From: Streptomyces novaecaesareae
GTDB lineage: Bacteria; Actinomycetota; Actinomycetes; Streptomycetales; Streptomycetaceae
Length of the DNA stretch: 18,138 bases
Reading direction: 5' to 3'
NCBI RefSeq assembly: GCF_000716875.1
Contig: NZ_JNWQ01000126.1
Location: forward strand, 1-18,138
A program made the position numbers and the translations under genes. A model generated the notes under the pieces. The model saw only the letters and a program-made list of their open reading frames with translations, searched no databases and was not told the origin of the DNA. Position 1 is the first letter of the stretch, and every line of letters begins with the position of its first letter. Of the stretch, positions 7,476-14,560 are shown piece after piece.

Positions 7476-8330
7476 TCAGGACGTCCAGCCGGTCTCCATC
7501 AGGGCCTCGGCTGCGCCGTTCGCGGGCTGCGGCACGCCGGCCAGGTCCAGGCTGAACAGGGCGACCAGCAGCTGTTCGCCGCGCACGGTGGCCTGGTGCG
7601 AATAGCCCGCGAGGGTGAACATCGCGGCGGCCATCTCCTCGGCGTGCAGGGTCTGCAGCCACAGGCACTCGACCGACTTCACGTCGGCCGGCTCGGTCCA
7701 GGTGTCCACCTGGGCGACCATCCGGCTGCCCAACAGGGTGACCCCGTCGCGTTCCTGGGCCTCGGTCAGCTCCAGGTCGTCGAAGCCCAGCCACTCCAGG
7801 TAGCGGGCGGCGGTGAACACCGCGTCCTGCGAGGTGCGCACCGGGTGCGGGCGGAACGGCGTGCGGTGGCGGAACGGGCGGGAGCGGCCGCCGGTGGCGC
7901 CGGGCGGCGCGGGCGGGGCGGGCACCGGTGCGCCCATCGGGTGCGCCGGGTGGGGGCGGGAGGACTGCGGGCCGGGGGCGGCGATCGGGGCGGCCGTACC
8001 GCTGCCCAGCCGGGTGGCGCGGTCCACCGGCAGCCGGACGGTGGCGCCGCAGTTGCAGGTGAACTCGGGCTGCGGCCACTGGTCGGAGCGGCCGCAGTGC
8101 GGGCAGCGCATGCTCAGCCAGGAGTCCTCCCAGGAGCGGAAGCGCACCTGGACCGGCACCCCGCCGCGCAGCAGCGGCACCTTGAGCGAGGCGCCGCAGG
8201 GGCAGGGGAGCGACGGTGGTTCGTACAGGTGCTCGCGGCGGCAGGCGGGGCAGCGGATCGCCCGGGCGCCACCGCCTGCCCCCGGCCGCGTGGGGTCGTG
8301 TCCGGTGAAGTCGTCGGGCAGTCCGGCCAT
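7476..8330 (-). CDS. double zinc-ribbon protein with possible degenerate restriction-endonuclease-like domain
   Basis: A 284-residue soluble protein. Two copies of the same metal-site spacing are visible: C27-x2-C30-x12-C43-x-C45 and C76-x2-C79-x12-C92-x-C94, 49 residues apart, so each probably binds one zinc. A Pro/Ala-rich linker (about 105-160) follows. The C-terminal region (AARYLEWLGFDDLELTEAQERDGVTLLGSRMVAQVDTW... VKSVECLWLQTLHAEEMAAAMFTLAGYSHQATVRGEQLLVALFSLDL) has the pattern of Mrr-like nuclease folds, but the expected QxK catalytic pair reads QVD, so it would be inactive. That fold assignment is inference. The ATG at 8330 has GGAG 6 bases upstream; the frame stays open to 8375 without a better site. 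The gene lies 151 bp downstream of the MocA-like gene on the same strand. The function is unknown; a nucleic-acid or protein-binding adaptor is plausible. Confidence 0.75.
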   Translation of the reverse strand: MAGLPDDFTGHDPTRPGAGGGARAIRCPACRREHLYEPPSLPCPCGASLKVPLLRGGVPVQVRFRSWEDSWLSMRCPHCGRSDQWPQPEFTCNCGATVRLPVDRATRLGSGTAAPIAAPGPQSSRPHPAHPMGAPVPAPPAPPGATGGRSRPFRHRTPFRPHPVRTSQDAVFTAARYLEWLGFDDLELTEAQERDGVTLLGSRMVAQVDTWTEPADVKSVECLWLQTLHAEEMAAAMFTLAGYSHQATVRGEQLLVALFSLDLAGVPQPANGAAEALMETGWTS

Positions 8331-8461
8331 CGCGGGCTCCGTCCGTCGGTGTCGGGTGGATGGGACGATTCCCATGCTCCCCGAAATGTCCGGCGATGGG
8401 CGCGGAATGGGGCAATCCTCAGGGATGGATCAGGGGCCGTCGGCCGCGGGGGGTGAGACGG

Positions 8462-8478
8462 CCTCCCCCGTGGGGAGG
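8462..8478. terminator. short GC hairpin after the MocA-like gene
   Basis: CCTCCCC (8462-8468) pairs perfectly with GGGGAGG (8472-8478) around a 3-base loop, beginning 3 bases past the TGA of the minus-strand gene at 8482. The stem is only 7 bp, so termination may be partial. Confidence 0.45.
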
Positions 8479-8481
8479 AGG

Positions 8482-9081
8482 TCAGCCGGCGGACCAGCGG
8501 GCCAGGTCGGCGGGGGTGTCGAGGTCGTCCGGGACGGCGACGTCGGCGCACTCGACCAGGACGACCTCCGCCCCGTGCGCCGTCAGCAGGGCGCGGGCGC
8601 CGGCGTCGCCGGAGGCCCCCGCCGCCGCCTCGGCGAGGTGCCGGGCGCCGATCAGCACCGGGTGGCCGCGCCGCCCGTCGTAGGCCGCCGCGGCCAGCTC
8701 GGCGCCCGCCCGGTGCGCGGCCAGCAGCCGGGCCACCGCGGCCGGGGTGACGCCCGGGGTGTCCACCAGCATCACCAGCACCGCCGGGGCGTCCGGCGGC
8801 AGGGCGGCCAGGCCGGCCCGCAGCGAGGAGCCCATGCCGCCCGCCCAGTCCGGATTGGTCACCAGACGGCAGCCCGGCAGGTGCGCGGTGGCCCGCACCC
8901 GCTCGCCCTCCGCGCCCAGCACCACCGTGACGTCCCGGCAGCCGCCGGCCCGGACCACCGCCACCGCGTGCTCCACCAGCGGCCGGCCCCCGTACCGGAT
9001 CAGTGCCTTGGGCCGCCCGCCGAGGCGCCGGCCGCCCCCGGCGGCGAGCACCAGGGCGGCGACGGCCTGAGTGTTCTGCAT
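8482..9081 (-). CDS. MobA/MocA-type nucleotidyltransferase (molybdenum cofactor)
   Basis: A 199-residue protein with the nucleotidyltransferase N-terminal signature LVLAAGGGRRLGGRPKAL, then NPDWAGGMGSSLRAGL, a metal-site motif VMLVDTPGVTP, and GRRGHPVLIG. NTP-transf_3 enzymes of this type attach CMP (MocA) or GMP (MobA) to molybdopterin-molybdate to make the dinucleotide cofactor. LAAG rather than LAGG, the NPDWxxGMGSSL motif and LVDTPG favour a MocA-like CTP enzyme. The length is normal and all motifs are intact. It is divergent from moaA with a 129-bp gap, which supports a role in molybdenum cofactor synthesis. The start ATG 9081 (MQNTQAVAALVLAAG) has only a weak GGCAGG ribosome site. Whether it uses CTP or GTP cannot be decided here. 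Confidence 0.85.
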   Translation of the reverse strand: MQNTQAVAALVLAAGGGRRLGGRPKALIRYGGRPLVEHAVAVVRAGGCRDVTVVLGAEGERVRATAHLPGCRLVTNPDWAGGMGSSLRAGLAALPPDAPAVLVMLVDTPGVTPAAVARLLAAHRAGAELAAAAYDGRRGHPVLIGARHLAEAAAGASGDAGARALLTAHGAEVVLVECADVAVPDDLDTPADLARWSAG

Positions 9082-9116
9082 GGGCCCAGCCTGCCGCTAC
9101 CGGACCAGGTCGCGCA

Positions 9117-9132
9117 TTGTGTGAACGCACAA
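9117..9132. promoter_or_regulatory. operator-like inverted repeat in the moaA/MocA-like divergent gap
   Basis: TTGTGT (9117-9122) and GCACAA (9127-9132) form a 6-bp inverted repeat with one mismatch around GAAC. It lies between the two divergent molybdenum-cofactor genes, 35 bp from the minus-strand start and 79 bp before moaA. It could be a shared operator; I know of no factor with this exact site. Confidence 0.35.
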
Positions 9133-9210
9133 GGGGAAGCCGCAGGTGGCGGCCGCTCCCCGGCGGTTCGGCCGCTGGCCCTGCGGGCGGCCGCCGCCTG
9201 TACTGGGGCG

Positions 9211-10215
9211 ATGAACACCGCACCGCGCCCGCTGGTGGACCGCTTCGGCCGGGTCCACACCGATCTGCGGGTCTCGTTGACCGATCGCTGCAACCTGCGC
9301 TGCACGTACTGCATGCCGGCGGAGGGCCTGGACTGGCTGGCCCGCGCCGAGGTACTCGGCGACGACGAGGTGGTGCGGCTGGTGCGGGTCGCCGTGGAGC
9401 GGCTCGGGGTCGCCTCGGTGCGGCTGACGGGCGGGGAGCCGCTGCTGCGGCGGGGGCTGGTGGGGTTGGTCGGGCGGCTGGCCGCGCTCGGGGCGGAGCT
9501 GTCGCTGACGACCAACGGGATCGGCCTGGCGCGTACGGCCGTTGCGCTGCGGGAGGCGGGCCTGGGGCGGGTGAACGTCAGCCTGGACACCCTGCGGCCG
9601 GAGCGGTTCGCGGCGATCACCCGGCGGGACCGGCTGGCCGACGTGCTGGCGGGGCTGGCGGCGGCGCAGGCGGCGGGGCTGGGGCCGGTGAAGGTGAACG
9701 CGGTGCCGGTGCGGGGGGTGAACGAGGACGAGATCGTCGCGCTGGCCGAGTTCGCGGTGGAGCACGGGTACCGGATGCGGTTCATCGAGTCGATGCCGCT
9801 GGACGCGCAGGGCGCGTGGGACCGTACGGCGATGGTGACGGCGCAGGAGATCCTGGCCGCGTTGGGGGAACGGTTCGAGCTGGTGCCGCTCGGGCGGCAC
9901 GGAAGTGCGCCGAGCGCTCCGGCGGAGGAGTGGCGGATCGCGGGGACGGAGGCGGTGGTCGGGGTGATCGCCTCGGTGACGCGGCCGTTCTGCGGGGGCT
10001 GCGACCGGGTGCGGCTGACGGCGGACGGGCAGCTGCGCAACTGCCTGTTCGCGACGGAGGAATCGGATCTGCGGGCGCTGCTGCGCGGCGGTGCGGACGA
10101 TGCGGCGATCGAGGCGGCGTGGCGGCTCTCGGTGGCGGGCAAGGGGCCCGGGCACGCCATCGGCAGCGCGGAGTTCGTCCGGCCCGAGCGCCCGATGTCC
10201 GCCATCGGCGGCTGA
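9211..10215 (+). CDS. moaA: GTP 3',8-cyclase MoaA
   Basis: A 334-residue radical-SAM enzyme for the first step of molybdenum cofactor synthesis: conversion of GTP to 3',8-cyclo-7,8-dihydro-GTP, which MoaC then turns into cyclic pyranopterin monophosphate. The N-terminal [4Fe-4S] site is C27-x3-C31-x2-C34 (DRCNLRCTYCMP) and the C-terminal substrate-binding cluster is C261-x2-C264-x13-C278 (FCGGCDRVRLTADGQLRNC). RLTGGEPLLRR, TNGIGL and SLDTL are the expected SAM-core motifs. It ends in GG (MSAIGG), the dipeptide needed for activity. All key residues are present and the length is normal. The start ATG 9211 (MNTAPRPLVDRFGRVHTDLR) has only GGGG just upstream; the frame is open far upstream, but that sequence lies across the divergent gene. 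moaC and moaE are not in this window. Confidence 0.97.
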   Translation: MNTAPRPLVDRFGRVHTDLRVSLTDRCNLRCTYCMPAEGLDWLARAEVLGDDEVVRLVRVAVERLGVASVRLTGGEPLLRRGLVGLVGRLAALGAELSLTTNGIGLARTAVALREAGLGRVNVSLDTLRPERFAAITRRDRLADVLAGLAAAQAAGLGPVKVNAVPVRGVNEDEIVALAEFAVEHGYRMRFIESMPLDAQGAWDRTAMVTAQEILAALGERFELVPLGRHGSAPSAPAEEWRIAGTEAVVGVIASVTRPFCGGCDRVRLTADGQLRNCLFATEESDLRALLRGGADDAAIEAAWRLSVAGKGPGHAIGSAEFVRPERPMSAIGG

Positions 10216-10334
10216 CCCGGGAAGGCCCTGCTACAGCAGTGTGACGGCTGACGAAACGATCCGTCGCGGCGGTGGAAGTCGGACGCGATGTGCCCCGGGC
10301 CCGGATCAGGTGGTATTCGTGGGCGGTGGCCCCG

Positions 10335-11909
10335 ATGATCCCCCGGCTCCCCCGGTTCCCCAGTCCCAGGCACGCCCTGCCCGTCGTCGCCGTCGCCCTC
10401 ACCCTGGTGGGCGGCTGCAGCGGCCCCCACGGCGTGGGCAGAACAGGCACCCCGCCCCCGCTCGACGAAAGGGTCGCCGCCGCCACCGCCCCGGCCCTGC
10501 GCGCGCTCTACGACCAGCGGATCGACTGGCAGCCCTGCCCCGGCGATGCGGACGCCGACCCGGACGCCACCGTCGTCCAGTGCGCCACCCTCGAAGTCCC
10601 GCTGGACTACGCCGACCCCGGCGGCCGCACCGTCGGCGTCGCCCTCTCCCGGGTGCCCGCCGCCGACCCGGACCAGCGCCTCGGCGCTCTCCTGCTCAAC
10701 CCCGGAGGCCCCGGCAACTCCGGTGTCAGAATGGTCCGTTGGGGCTGGAAGAACTACCAGGGGCCGCTGCACGACCACTACGACCTGGTCGGCTTCGACC
10801 CGCGCGGCGCCGGGGAGACCACCCCCGTCAACTGCCTGGACGACCACACCCGCGACGAGTGGAACGCCACCGACGACCCGGCCTACGACCACGCCCGGAC
10901 CCTCGCCGACGCCTGCCAGGCGAAGCACGCCGACCTGCTCCCGCACGTCGGCACCCGTGACACCGCCCGCGACCTCGACGTGCTGCGCGGCGCCCTCGGC
11001 GAGCGCAAACTCGACTTCCTCGGCTTCTCCTACGGCACCCACCTCGGTGCGCTCTACGCCGAGGAGTTCCCCGACCGCACCGGCCGGCTCGTCCTCGACG
11101 GCGCCGTCGAGCACAGCCGCGACCCACTGCGGCTCGGCACCGAACAGGCCGCCGCCGCCGAAACCGGACTCCGCGCCTTCGCCGCCGCGTGCGCCACCGA
11201 CGAGGGCGACGACTGCCCGCTCGGCACCGACCCGGACGCCGCCCCGGGCCTCCTCGCCGACTTCCTCGACGGCCTGCGCGACCACCCCCTGCACACCGCC
11301 GACGGCCGCACCGTCACCGCCGCCCTCGCCTGGTCCGCCGTCTTCGACGCCCTCGCCGACGGCCACCGCTCCTGGCCCCAGGTGCGCGACGTCCTCACAC
11401 CCGCCATCACCCGGGGCGACGCCCAACCGCTGCTCGAACTCGCCGACAGCGCCAACGGCCGTACGCAGGACGGCCGGTACGACACCCCGGCCGACGCCTT
11501 CGCCGCCATCTCCTGCGCGGACCTCCCGCAGACGCCCACCGAGGCCGAACTGCGCACGGCCCTCGCCGACCTCGCCACCCGGGCCCCGCTGACCAGCCGG
11601 CACGCCCCGCTGACCACCCTGCTCGACCCGGACTGCCGCTCCTGGTCGTACCGCTCGCCCGAACGCCCGCACACCGTACGGGCGCCCGGCAGCGCCCCGA
11701 TCCTGGTGGTCGGCTCCACCGGGGACCCGGTCACCCCGTACCCGTGGGCGCAGCGGCTGGCCGCCGGGCTGGAGCACGGCGTGCTGCTCACCCGGGACGG
11801 CGACGGGCACACCGCCTACGACAAGAGCGAGTGCGTCCGGGCCGCCGTCACCGCCTTCCTGGTGGACGGGCGGATGCCGGCGGCGGGGACGCGCTGCGCG
11901 TCCGACTGA
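10335..11909 (+). CDS. TAP-family tripeptidyl aminopeptidase-like lipoprotein (alpha/beta hydrolase, S33)
   Basis: A 524-residue secreted hydrolase of the Streptomyces tripeptidyl aminopeptidase type, which trims short peptides from exported protein N-termini. The signal peptide MIPRLPRFPSPRHALPVVAV is followed by the lipobox LVGGC, with lipidated Cys28, so it is anchored to the outer face of the membrane. The hydrolase core shows LLLNPGGPGNSG (oxyanion region), VGFDPRGAGET, nucleophile Ser232 in GFSYGTHLGALYA, Asp464 in GSTGDPVTPY and His492 in DGDGHTAYD, a complete triad. The C-terminal part matches the TAP-like domain. I chose ATG 10335; an in-frame GTG 9 bases upstream is possible, and neither has a good ribosome site. 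It starts 119 bp after moaA on the same strand and is probably transcribed separately. The substrate is not known. Confidence 0.9.
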   Translation: MIPRLPRFPSPRHALPVVAVALTLVGGCSGPHGVGRTGTPPPLDERVAAATAPALRALYDQRIDWQPCPGDADADPDATVVQCATLEVPLDYADPGGRTVGVALSRVPAADPDQRLGALLLNPGGPGNSGVRMVRWGWKNYQGPLHDHYDLVGFDPRGAGETTPVNCLDDHTRDEWNATDDPAYDHARTLADACQAKHADLLPHVGTRDTARDLDVLRGALGERKLDFLGFSYGTHLGALYAEEFPDRTGRLVLDGAVEHSRDPLRLGTEQAAAAETGLRAFAAACATDEGDDCPLGTDPDAAPGLLADFLDGLRDHPLHTADGRTVTAALAWSAVFDALADGHRSWPQVRDVLTPAITRGDAQPLLELADSANGRTQDGRYDTPADAFAAISCADLPQTPTEAELRTALADLATRAPLTSRHAPLTTLLDPDCRSWSYRSPERPHTVRAPGSAPILVVGSTGDPVTPYPWAQRLAAGLEHGVLLTRDGDGHTAYDKSECVRAAVTAFLVDGRMPAAGTRCASD

Positions 11910-11947
11910 GTCTGGCGTCCGGGCGCGGGGAAGGGCCCGGGCACGGC

Positions 11948-11985
11948 GAAGGGGGCGGGCCGCGCGAACGCGGCACGCCCCCTTC
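11948..11985. terminator. strong bidirectional terminator hairpin
   Basis: An outer 10-bp stem, GAAGGGGGCG (11948-11957) with CGCCCCCTTC (11976-11985), and an inner 5-bp stem CCGCG/CGCGG around a CGAA loop (11960-11973) stack into one hairpin with a 2-by-2 internal bulge. It lies between the convergent ends of the lipoprotein peptidase (11909) and the glycosyltransferase (11996). Confidence 0.9.
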
Positions 11986-11995
11986 GGGGTCGAGG

Positions 11996-14410
11996 TCAGG
12001 AGGTCGGGGCCGTCAGGTCGTAGAAGGTGGTCGAGCCGATCGTCTTCGCGGTGAAGTGGGCGGTCACCCAGGACTCGATCTGGGCGGACTCGCTCTGCTG
12101 CCCACCTTCGCCGCCGCCCGCGCCGCCGCCGAAGCCGCGGTGCGAGCCGCCCGCGCCGATGAACCAGTGCACCTTGCCCTCCTGGACGTACTTCTGGAAG
12201 CCGGCCAGGGTCAGCGAGGGGTCGGTGCCGTTGAAGCCGCCGAGGGCCATCACCGGCTTGCCGGTGGCGAGTTGGTAGCCGGCGGCGGTCTGCGAGCCGA
12301 TCGCGGCGGCCGCCCAGGTGTAGTGGTCGGCGTTCTGCTTGAGCATCGCGGCGACCTCGTCCGTCACCTTGGGGCCGTCGAGCAGGCCGCCCATGCCGCC
12401 GGGGGGAGGGCCGCCGGCCGTGCCGCCGGTGCCGGTGCCGGTGCCCTCGGGGTCCTGGGTGCCGGGGAGGCCGTTGCCGCCACCGGTGCCGCGCTCGTGG
12501 CGGCCGTTGGCGTGGTCGGTGCCGTTGCCGGTGTCGTTGCCGGTGCCGCCGCCCGGGAAGGCCTGCCCGCCCGGGAAGCCCGGCCCGCCGGGGAAGCCCT
12601 GGCCGTTCTGCCCGCGCGGGGCCTGGCCGCCGGGGAAGCCCTGGCCGAACCCGCGCCCCTTGCCGGTGCCGCCGCCCGGGAAGCCCTTGCCGCCCTTGCG
12701 CCCCATGCCGCCCGGCCCGAACGCGCCCTGCACGCCCGGCCCGGCGGTCACGATCGAGCCGGTGTGCGCCGTGTTGACGGTGTCCACCGCGTACGCCGCC
12801 GGACCGCCCAGCGCCGCCGCCAGACCCACCAGGCCCGCCACCGAGGCGATCCGCGCGCCCGCCCGGCTCGGGGCCCGCCCGGCGACCTGTCCGCCGACCA
12901 GCGCGGCCGCCGCCGCCAGCCCGCTGACCAGCACCGCCCAGCGCAGCCACGGCAGGAAGTCCGAGCTGCGCCCGAGCAGTACGAACGCCCAGACCGCCGT
13001 CACCGCGAGCGTCCCGGCCAGCACCAGCGCCCACGGCAGCCGGTGCCGCGCCCGCCACAGGCCGTCCACGCCCATGCCGACCAGCGCCGCGACGGCCGGG
13101 GCCAGCGCCACCGTGTAGTACTGGTGGAAGATCCCGGACATGAAGCTGAAGATCAGCGCGGTGGAGAGCAGCCAGCCGCCCCAGACCAGGAACGCCGCGC
13201 GGGCGGTGTCGGTGCGGGCGTAGCGGCGGGTCGCCCAGAGACCGACCACCAGCAGGATCAGTGCGGCGGGCAGCAGCCAGGCGATCTGCCCGCCGATGTC
13301 GGTGCCGAACATCCGGGTCAGGCCGGTCTGCCCCCAGCCACGGCCACCGGGCATCGCGCCGCCCGGCAGGTCGATCCCGGCCGGGAGCCGTCCGCCGCCG
13401 CCCACGCTGCCGCGCTCGTTGCCGTCCACCCGGCCGAGGCCGTTGTAGCCGAAGGTGAGCGAGAGGAAGCTGTTGTCCTGCGAGCCGCCGATGTACGGGC
13501 GGGCCGAGGCGGGCATCAGCTCGACGATCGCGACCCACCAGCCGCCCGAGACCAGCAGCGCCACGCCCGCGAGCAGCATCTGCCGCACCCGCCGCCAGAA
13601 CCCGGTGGGCGCCACGACCAGGTAGATCACCGCGAAGGCGGGCAGGATCAGGAAGGCCGCCAGCGTCTTGGTGAGGAACGCGAAGCCGAACATCACCCCG
13701 GTGAACAGCAGCCAGCGGGTGCCCGCCGCCTCGACCGCCCGCACCATCCCGTACGCGGACAGCGTCAGCAGCAGCACCAGCAGGGCGTCCGGGTTGTTGA
13801 AGCGGAACATCAGCGCCGCCACCGGGGTGAGCGCCAGCGCCGCGCCCGCCAGCAGGCCGCCCAGCGGGGAGAAGCGGCGGCGCACCGTCGCGTACAGCAC
13901 GCCGACGGTCGCCGCGCCCATCAGCGCCTGCGGGGCCAGGACCGACCAGGAGGAGAGGCCGAAGATCCGCGCCGAGAGCACCATCGGCCACAGCGAGGCC
14001 GGGGGCTTGTCGACGGTGATGAAGTTCCCGGCGTCGGAGGAGCCGAAGAAGAAGGCCTTCCAGCTCCGGGTGCCGGCCTGGACGGCGGCCGAGTAGAAGG
14101 AGTTGGCCCAGCCCGAGGCGCTCAGGCCCCACAGGTAGAGGACGACGGTCGCGGCCAGCAGCGCCAGCAGGGCCGGGCGCACCCAGCGCGGGTCGTCCTC
14201 CCGCCCGCGCCAGGCCCGGGCGGGGAGACTGCGCAGCCGGCCGGACCAGGAGGCGGGGCCCTTGGGGCCGGCGGGCGGCAGGGGCTGCTCGGGGAAGAGC
14301 GGCGCCGGGTCCGGTCGGGCGGGGCCCGGTTGCGGCACCTCCGGCGGCGGGTGGTTCGCGGCCTCGGGCCACGGGTCACCGGCCGGAGGGGAGTAGCTGC
14401 TCGTGGTCAT
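11996..14410 (-). CDS. GT39/ArnT-like polytopic membrane glycosyltransferase
   Basis: An 804-residue integral membrane protein. Order: a Pro-rich cytoplasmic tail (1-75), first membrane helix (LLALLAATVVLYLWGL), an extracytoplasmic loop with D126 and DKPP (134-137) typical of the catalytic loop of GT39/ArnT/PMT enzymes, about a dozen further hydrophobic segments to residue 555 including MFRFNNPDALLVLLL and FHQYYTVALAPA, a 112-residue Gly-rich linker (556-667), and an extracytoplasmic C-terminal domain (about 668-804). Family enzymes move a sugar from a polyprenyl phosphate donor to envelope acceptors. Start ATG 14410 (MTTSSYSPPAGDPWPE) has no clear ribosome site, so a leaderless or short-leader transcript is possible. 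It is transcribed in the same direction as the esterase upstream, with a 146-bp gap. The sugar and acceptor cannot be told from sequence. Confidence 0.88.
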   Translation of the reverse strand: MTTSSYSPPAGDPWPEAANHPPPEVPQPGPARPDPAPLFPEQPLPPAGPKGPASWSGRLRSLPARAWRGREDDPRWVRPALLALLAATVVLYLWGLSASGWANSFYSAAVQAGTRSWKAFFFGSSDAGNFITVDKPPASLWPMVLSARIFGLSSWSVLAPQALMGAATVGVLYATVRRRFSPLGGLLAGAALALTPVAALMFRFNNPDALLVLLLTLSAYGMVRAVEAAGTRWLLFTGVMFGFAFLTKTLAAFLILPAFAVIYLVVAPTGFWRRVRQMLLAGVALLVSGGWWVAIVELMPASARPYIGGSQDNSFLSLTFGYNGLGRVDGNERGSVGGGGRLPAGIDLPGGAMPGGRGWGQTGLTRMFGTDIGGQIAWLLPAALILLVVGLWATRRYARTDTARAAFLVWGGWLLSTALIFSFMSGIFHQYYTVALAPAVAALVGMGVDGLWRARHRLPWALVLAGTLAVTAVWAFVLLGRSSDFLPWLRWAVLVSGLAAAAALVGGQVAGRAPSRAGARIASVAGLVGLAAALGGPAAYAVDTVNTAHTGSIVTAGPGVQGAFGPGGMGRKGGKGFPGGGTGKGRGFGQGFPGGQAPRGQNGQGFPGGPGFPGGQAFPGGGTGNDTGNGTDHANGRHERGTGGGNGLPGTQDPEGTGTGTGGTAGGPPPGGMGGLLDGPKVTDEVAAMLKQNADHYTWAAAAIGSQTAAGYQLATGKPVMALGGFNGTDPSLTLAGFQKYVQEGKVHWFIGAGGSHRGFGGGAGGGEGGQQSESAQIESWVTAHFTAKTIGSTTFYDLTAPTS
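12410..12745 (-). repeat. Gly-rich, collagen-like low-complexity linker in the glycosyltransferase
   Basis: This stretch encodes residues 556-667, rich in Gly, Pro, Gln, Asn and Thr, with five FPGG motifs and a GTGTGTGG run. The underlying DNA has many near-repeats of a CCCGGGAAGCC-like unit on the plus strand (about 12540-12700). It links the last membrane helix to the soluble C-terminal domain. Confidence 0.8.
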
Positions 14411-14476
14411 GCGCCATACGGTGCGTGGCGAGGCTGAGAGAACCGTGAGACGGGGGTGTGAGGCGGGTGTGATCTG

Positions 14477-14491
14477 CCGGGTGTCACCCGG
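14477..14491. promoter_or_regulatory. 15-bp palindrome upstream of the glycosyltransferase
   Basis: CCGGGTG (14477-14483) and CACCCGG (14485-14491) are exact inverted copies around one base. It is 67 bp before the glycosyltransferase start and 66 bp after the esterase stop. It could be a repressor operator for the glycosyltransferase or, as RNA, a 6-bp hairpin with a 3-base loop ending the esterase transcript. Confidence 0.45.
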
Positions 14492-14522
14492 ACGGCGGCA
14501 TGGTCAGGCGGCTCGGTCAGGC

Positions 14523-14560
14523 GACCAGGTCAGATGACCAGGTCAGGGTGACCAGGTCAG
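14523..14560. repeat. three spaced copies of GACCAGGTCAG over the esterase stop codon
   Basis: GACCAGGTCAG occurs at 14523-14533, 14536-14546 and 14550-14560, with 13- and 14-base periods. Two further GGTCAG fragments precede it (14502-14507, 14515-14520). The third copy contains the esterase stop (TGA, 14559-14557 on the minus strand). Confidence 0.75.

Noticed and set aside
7813..9210. Upstream extension of the moaA frame
   Set aside because: It is antisense to the zinc-ribbon and MocA-like genes; MoaA proteins begin just before the FGRVxTDLRVSLTDRCNLRC block, consistent with ATG 9211.
9000..14372. A 1790-codon open frame on the minus strand across moaA, the peptidase and the glycosyltransferase
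   Set aside because: It lies antisense to moaA and the peptidase and out of frame with the glycosyltransferase, all of which have full catalytic motifs. Its protein is low-complexity Arg/Gly/Pro, typical of non-coding frames in high-GC DNA.
11189..14437. A 1082-codon plus-strand open frame opposite the glycosyltransferase
   Set aside because: It runs through the strong hairpin at 11948-11985 and encodes a low-complexity Arg/Ala/Gly/His sequence with no motif.
14502..14560. CRISPR-like or attachment-site array
   Set aside because: The 11-base units with 2- to 3-base spacers are far too short for a CRISPR, and no integrase, cas gene or tRNA is near.
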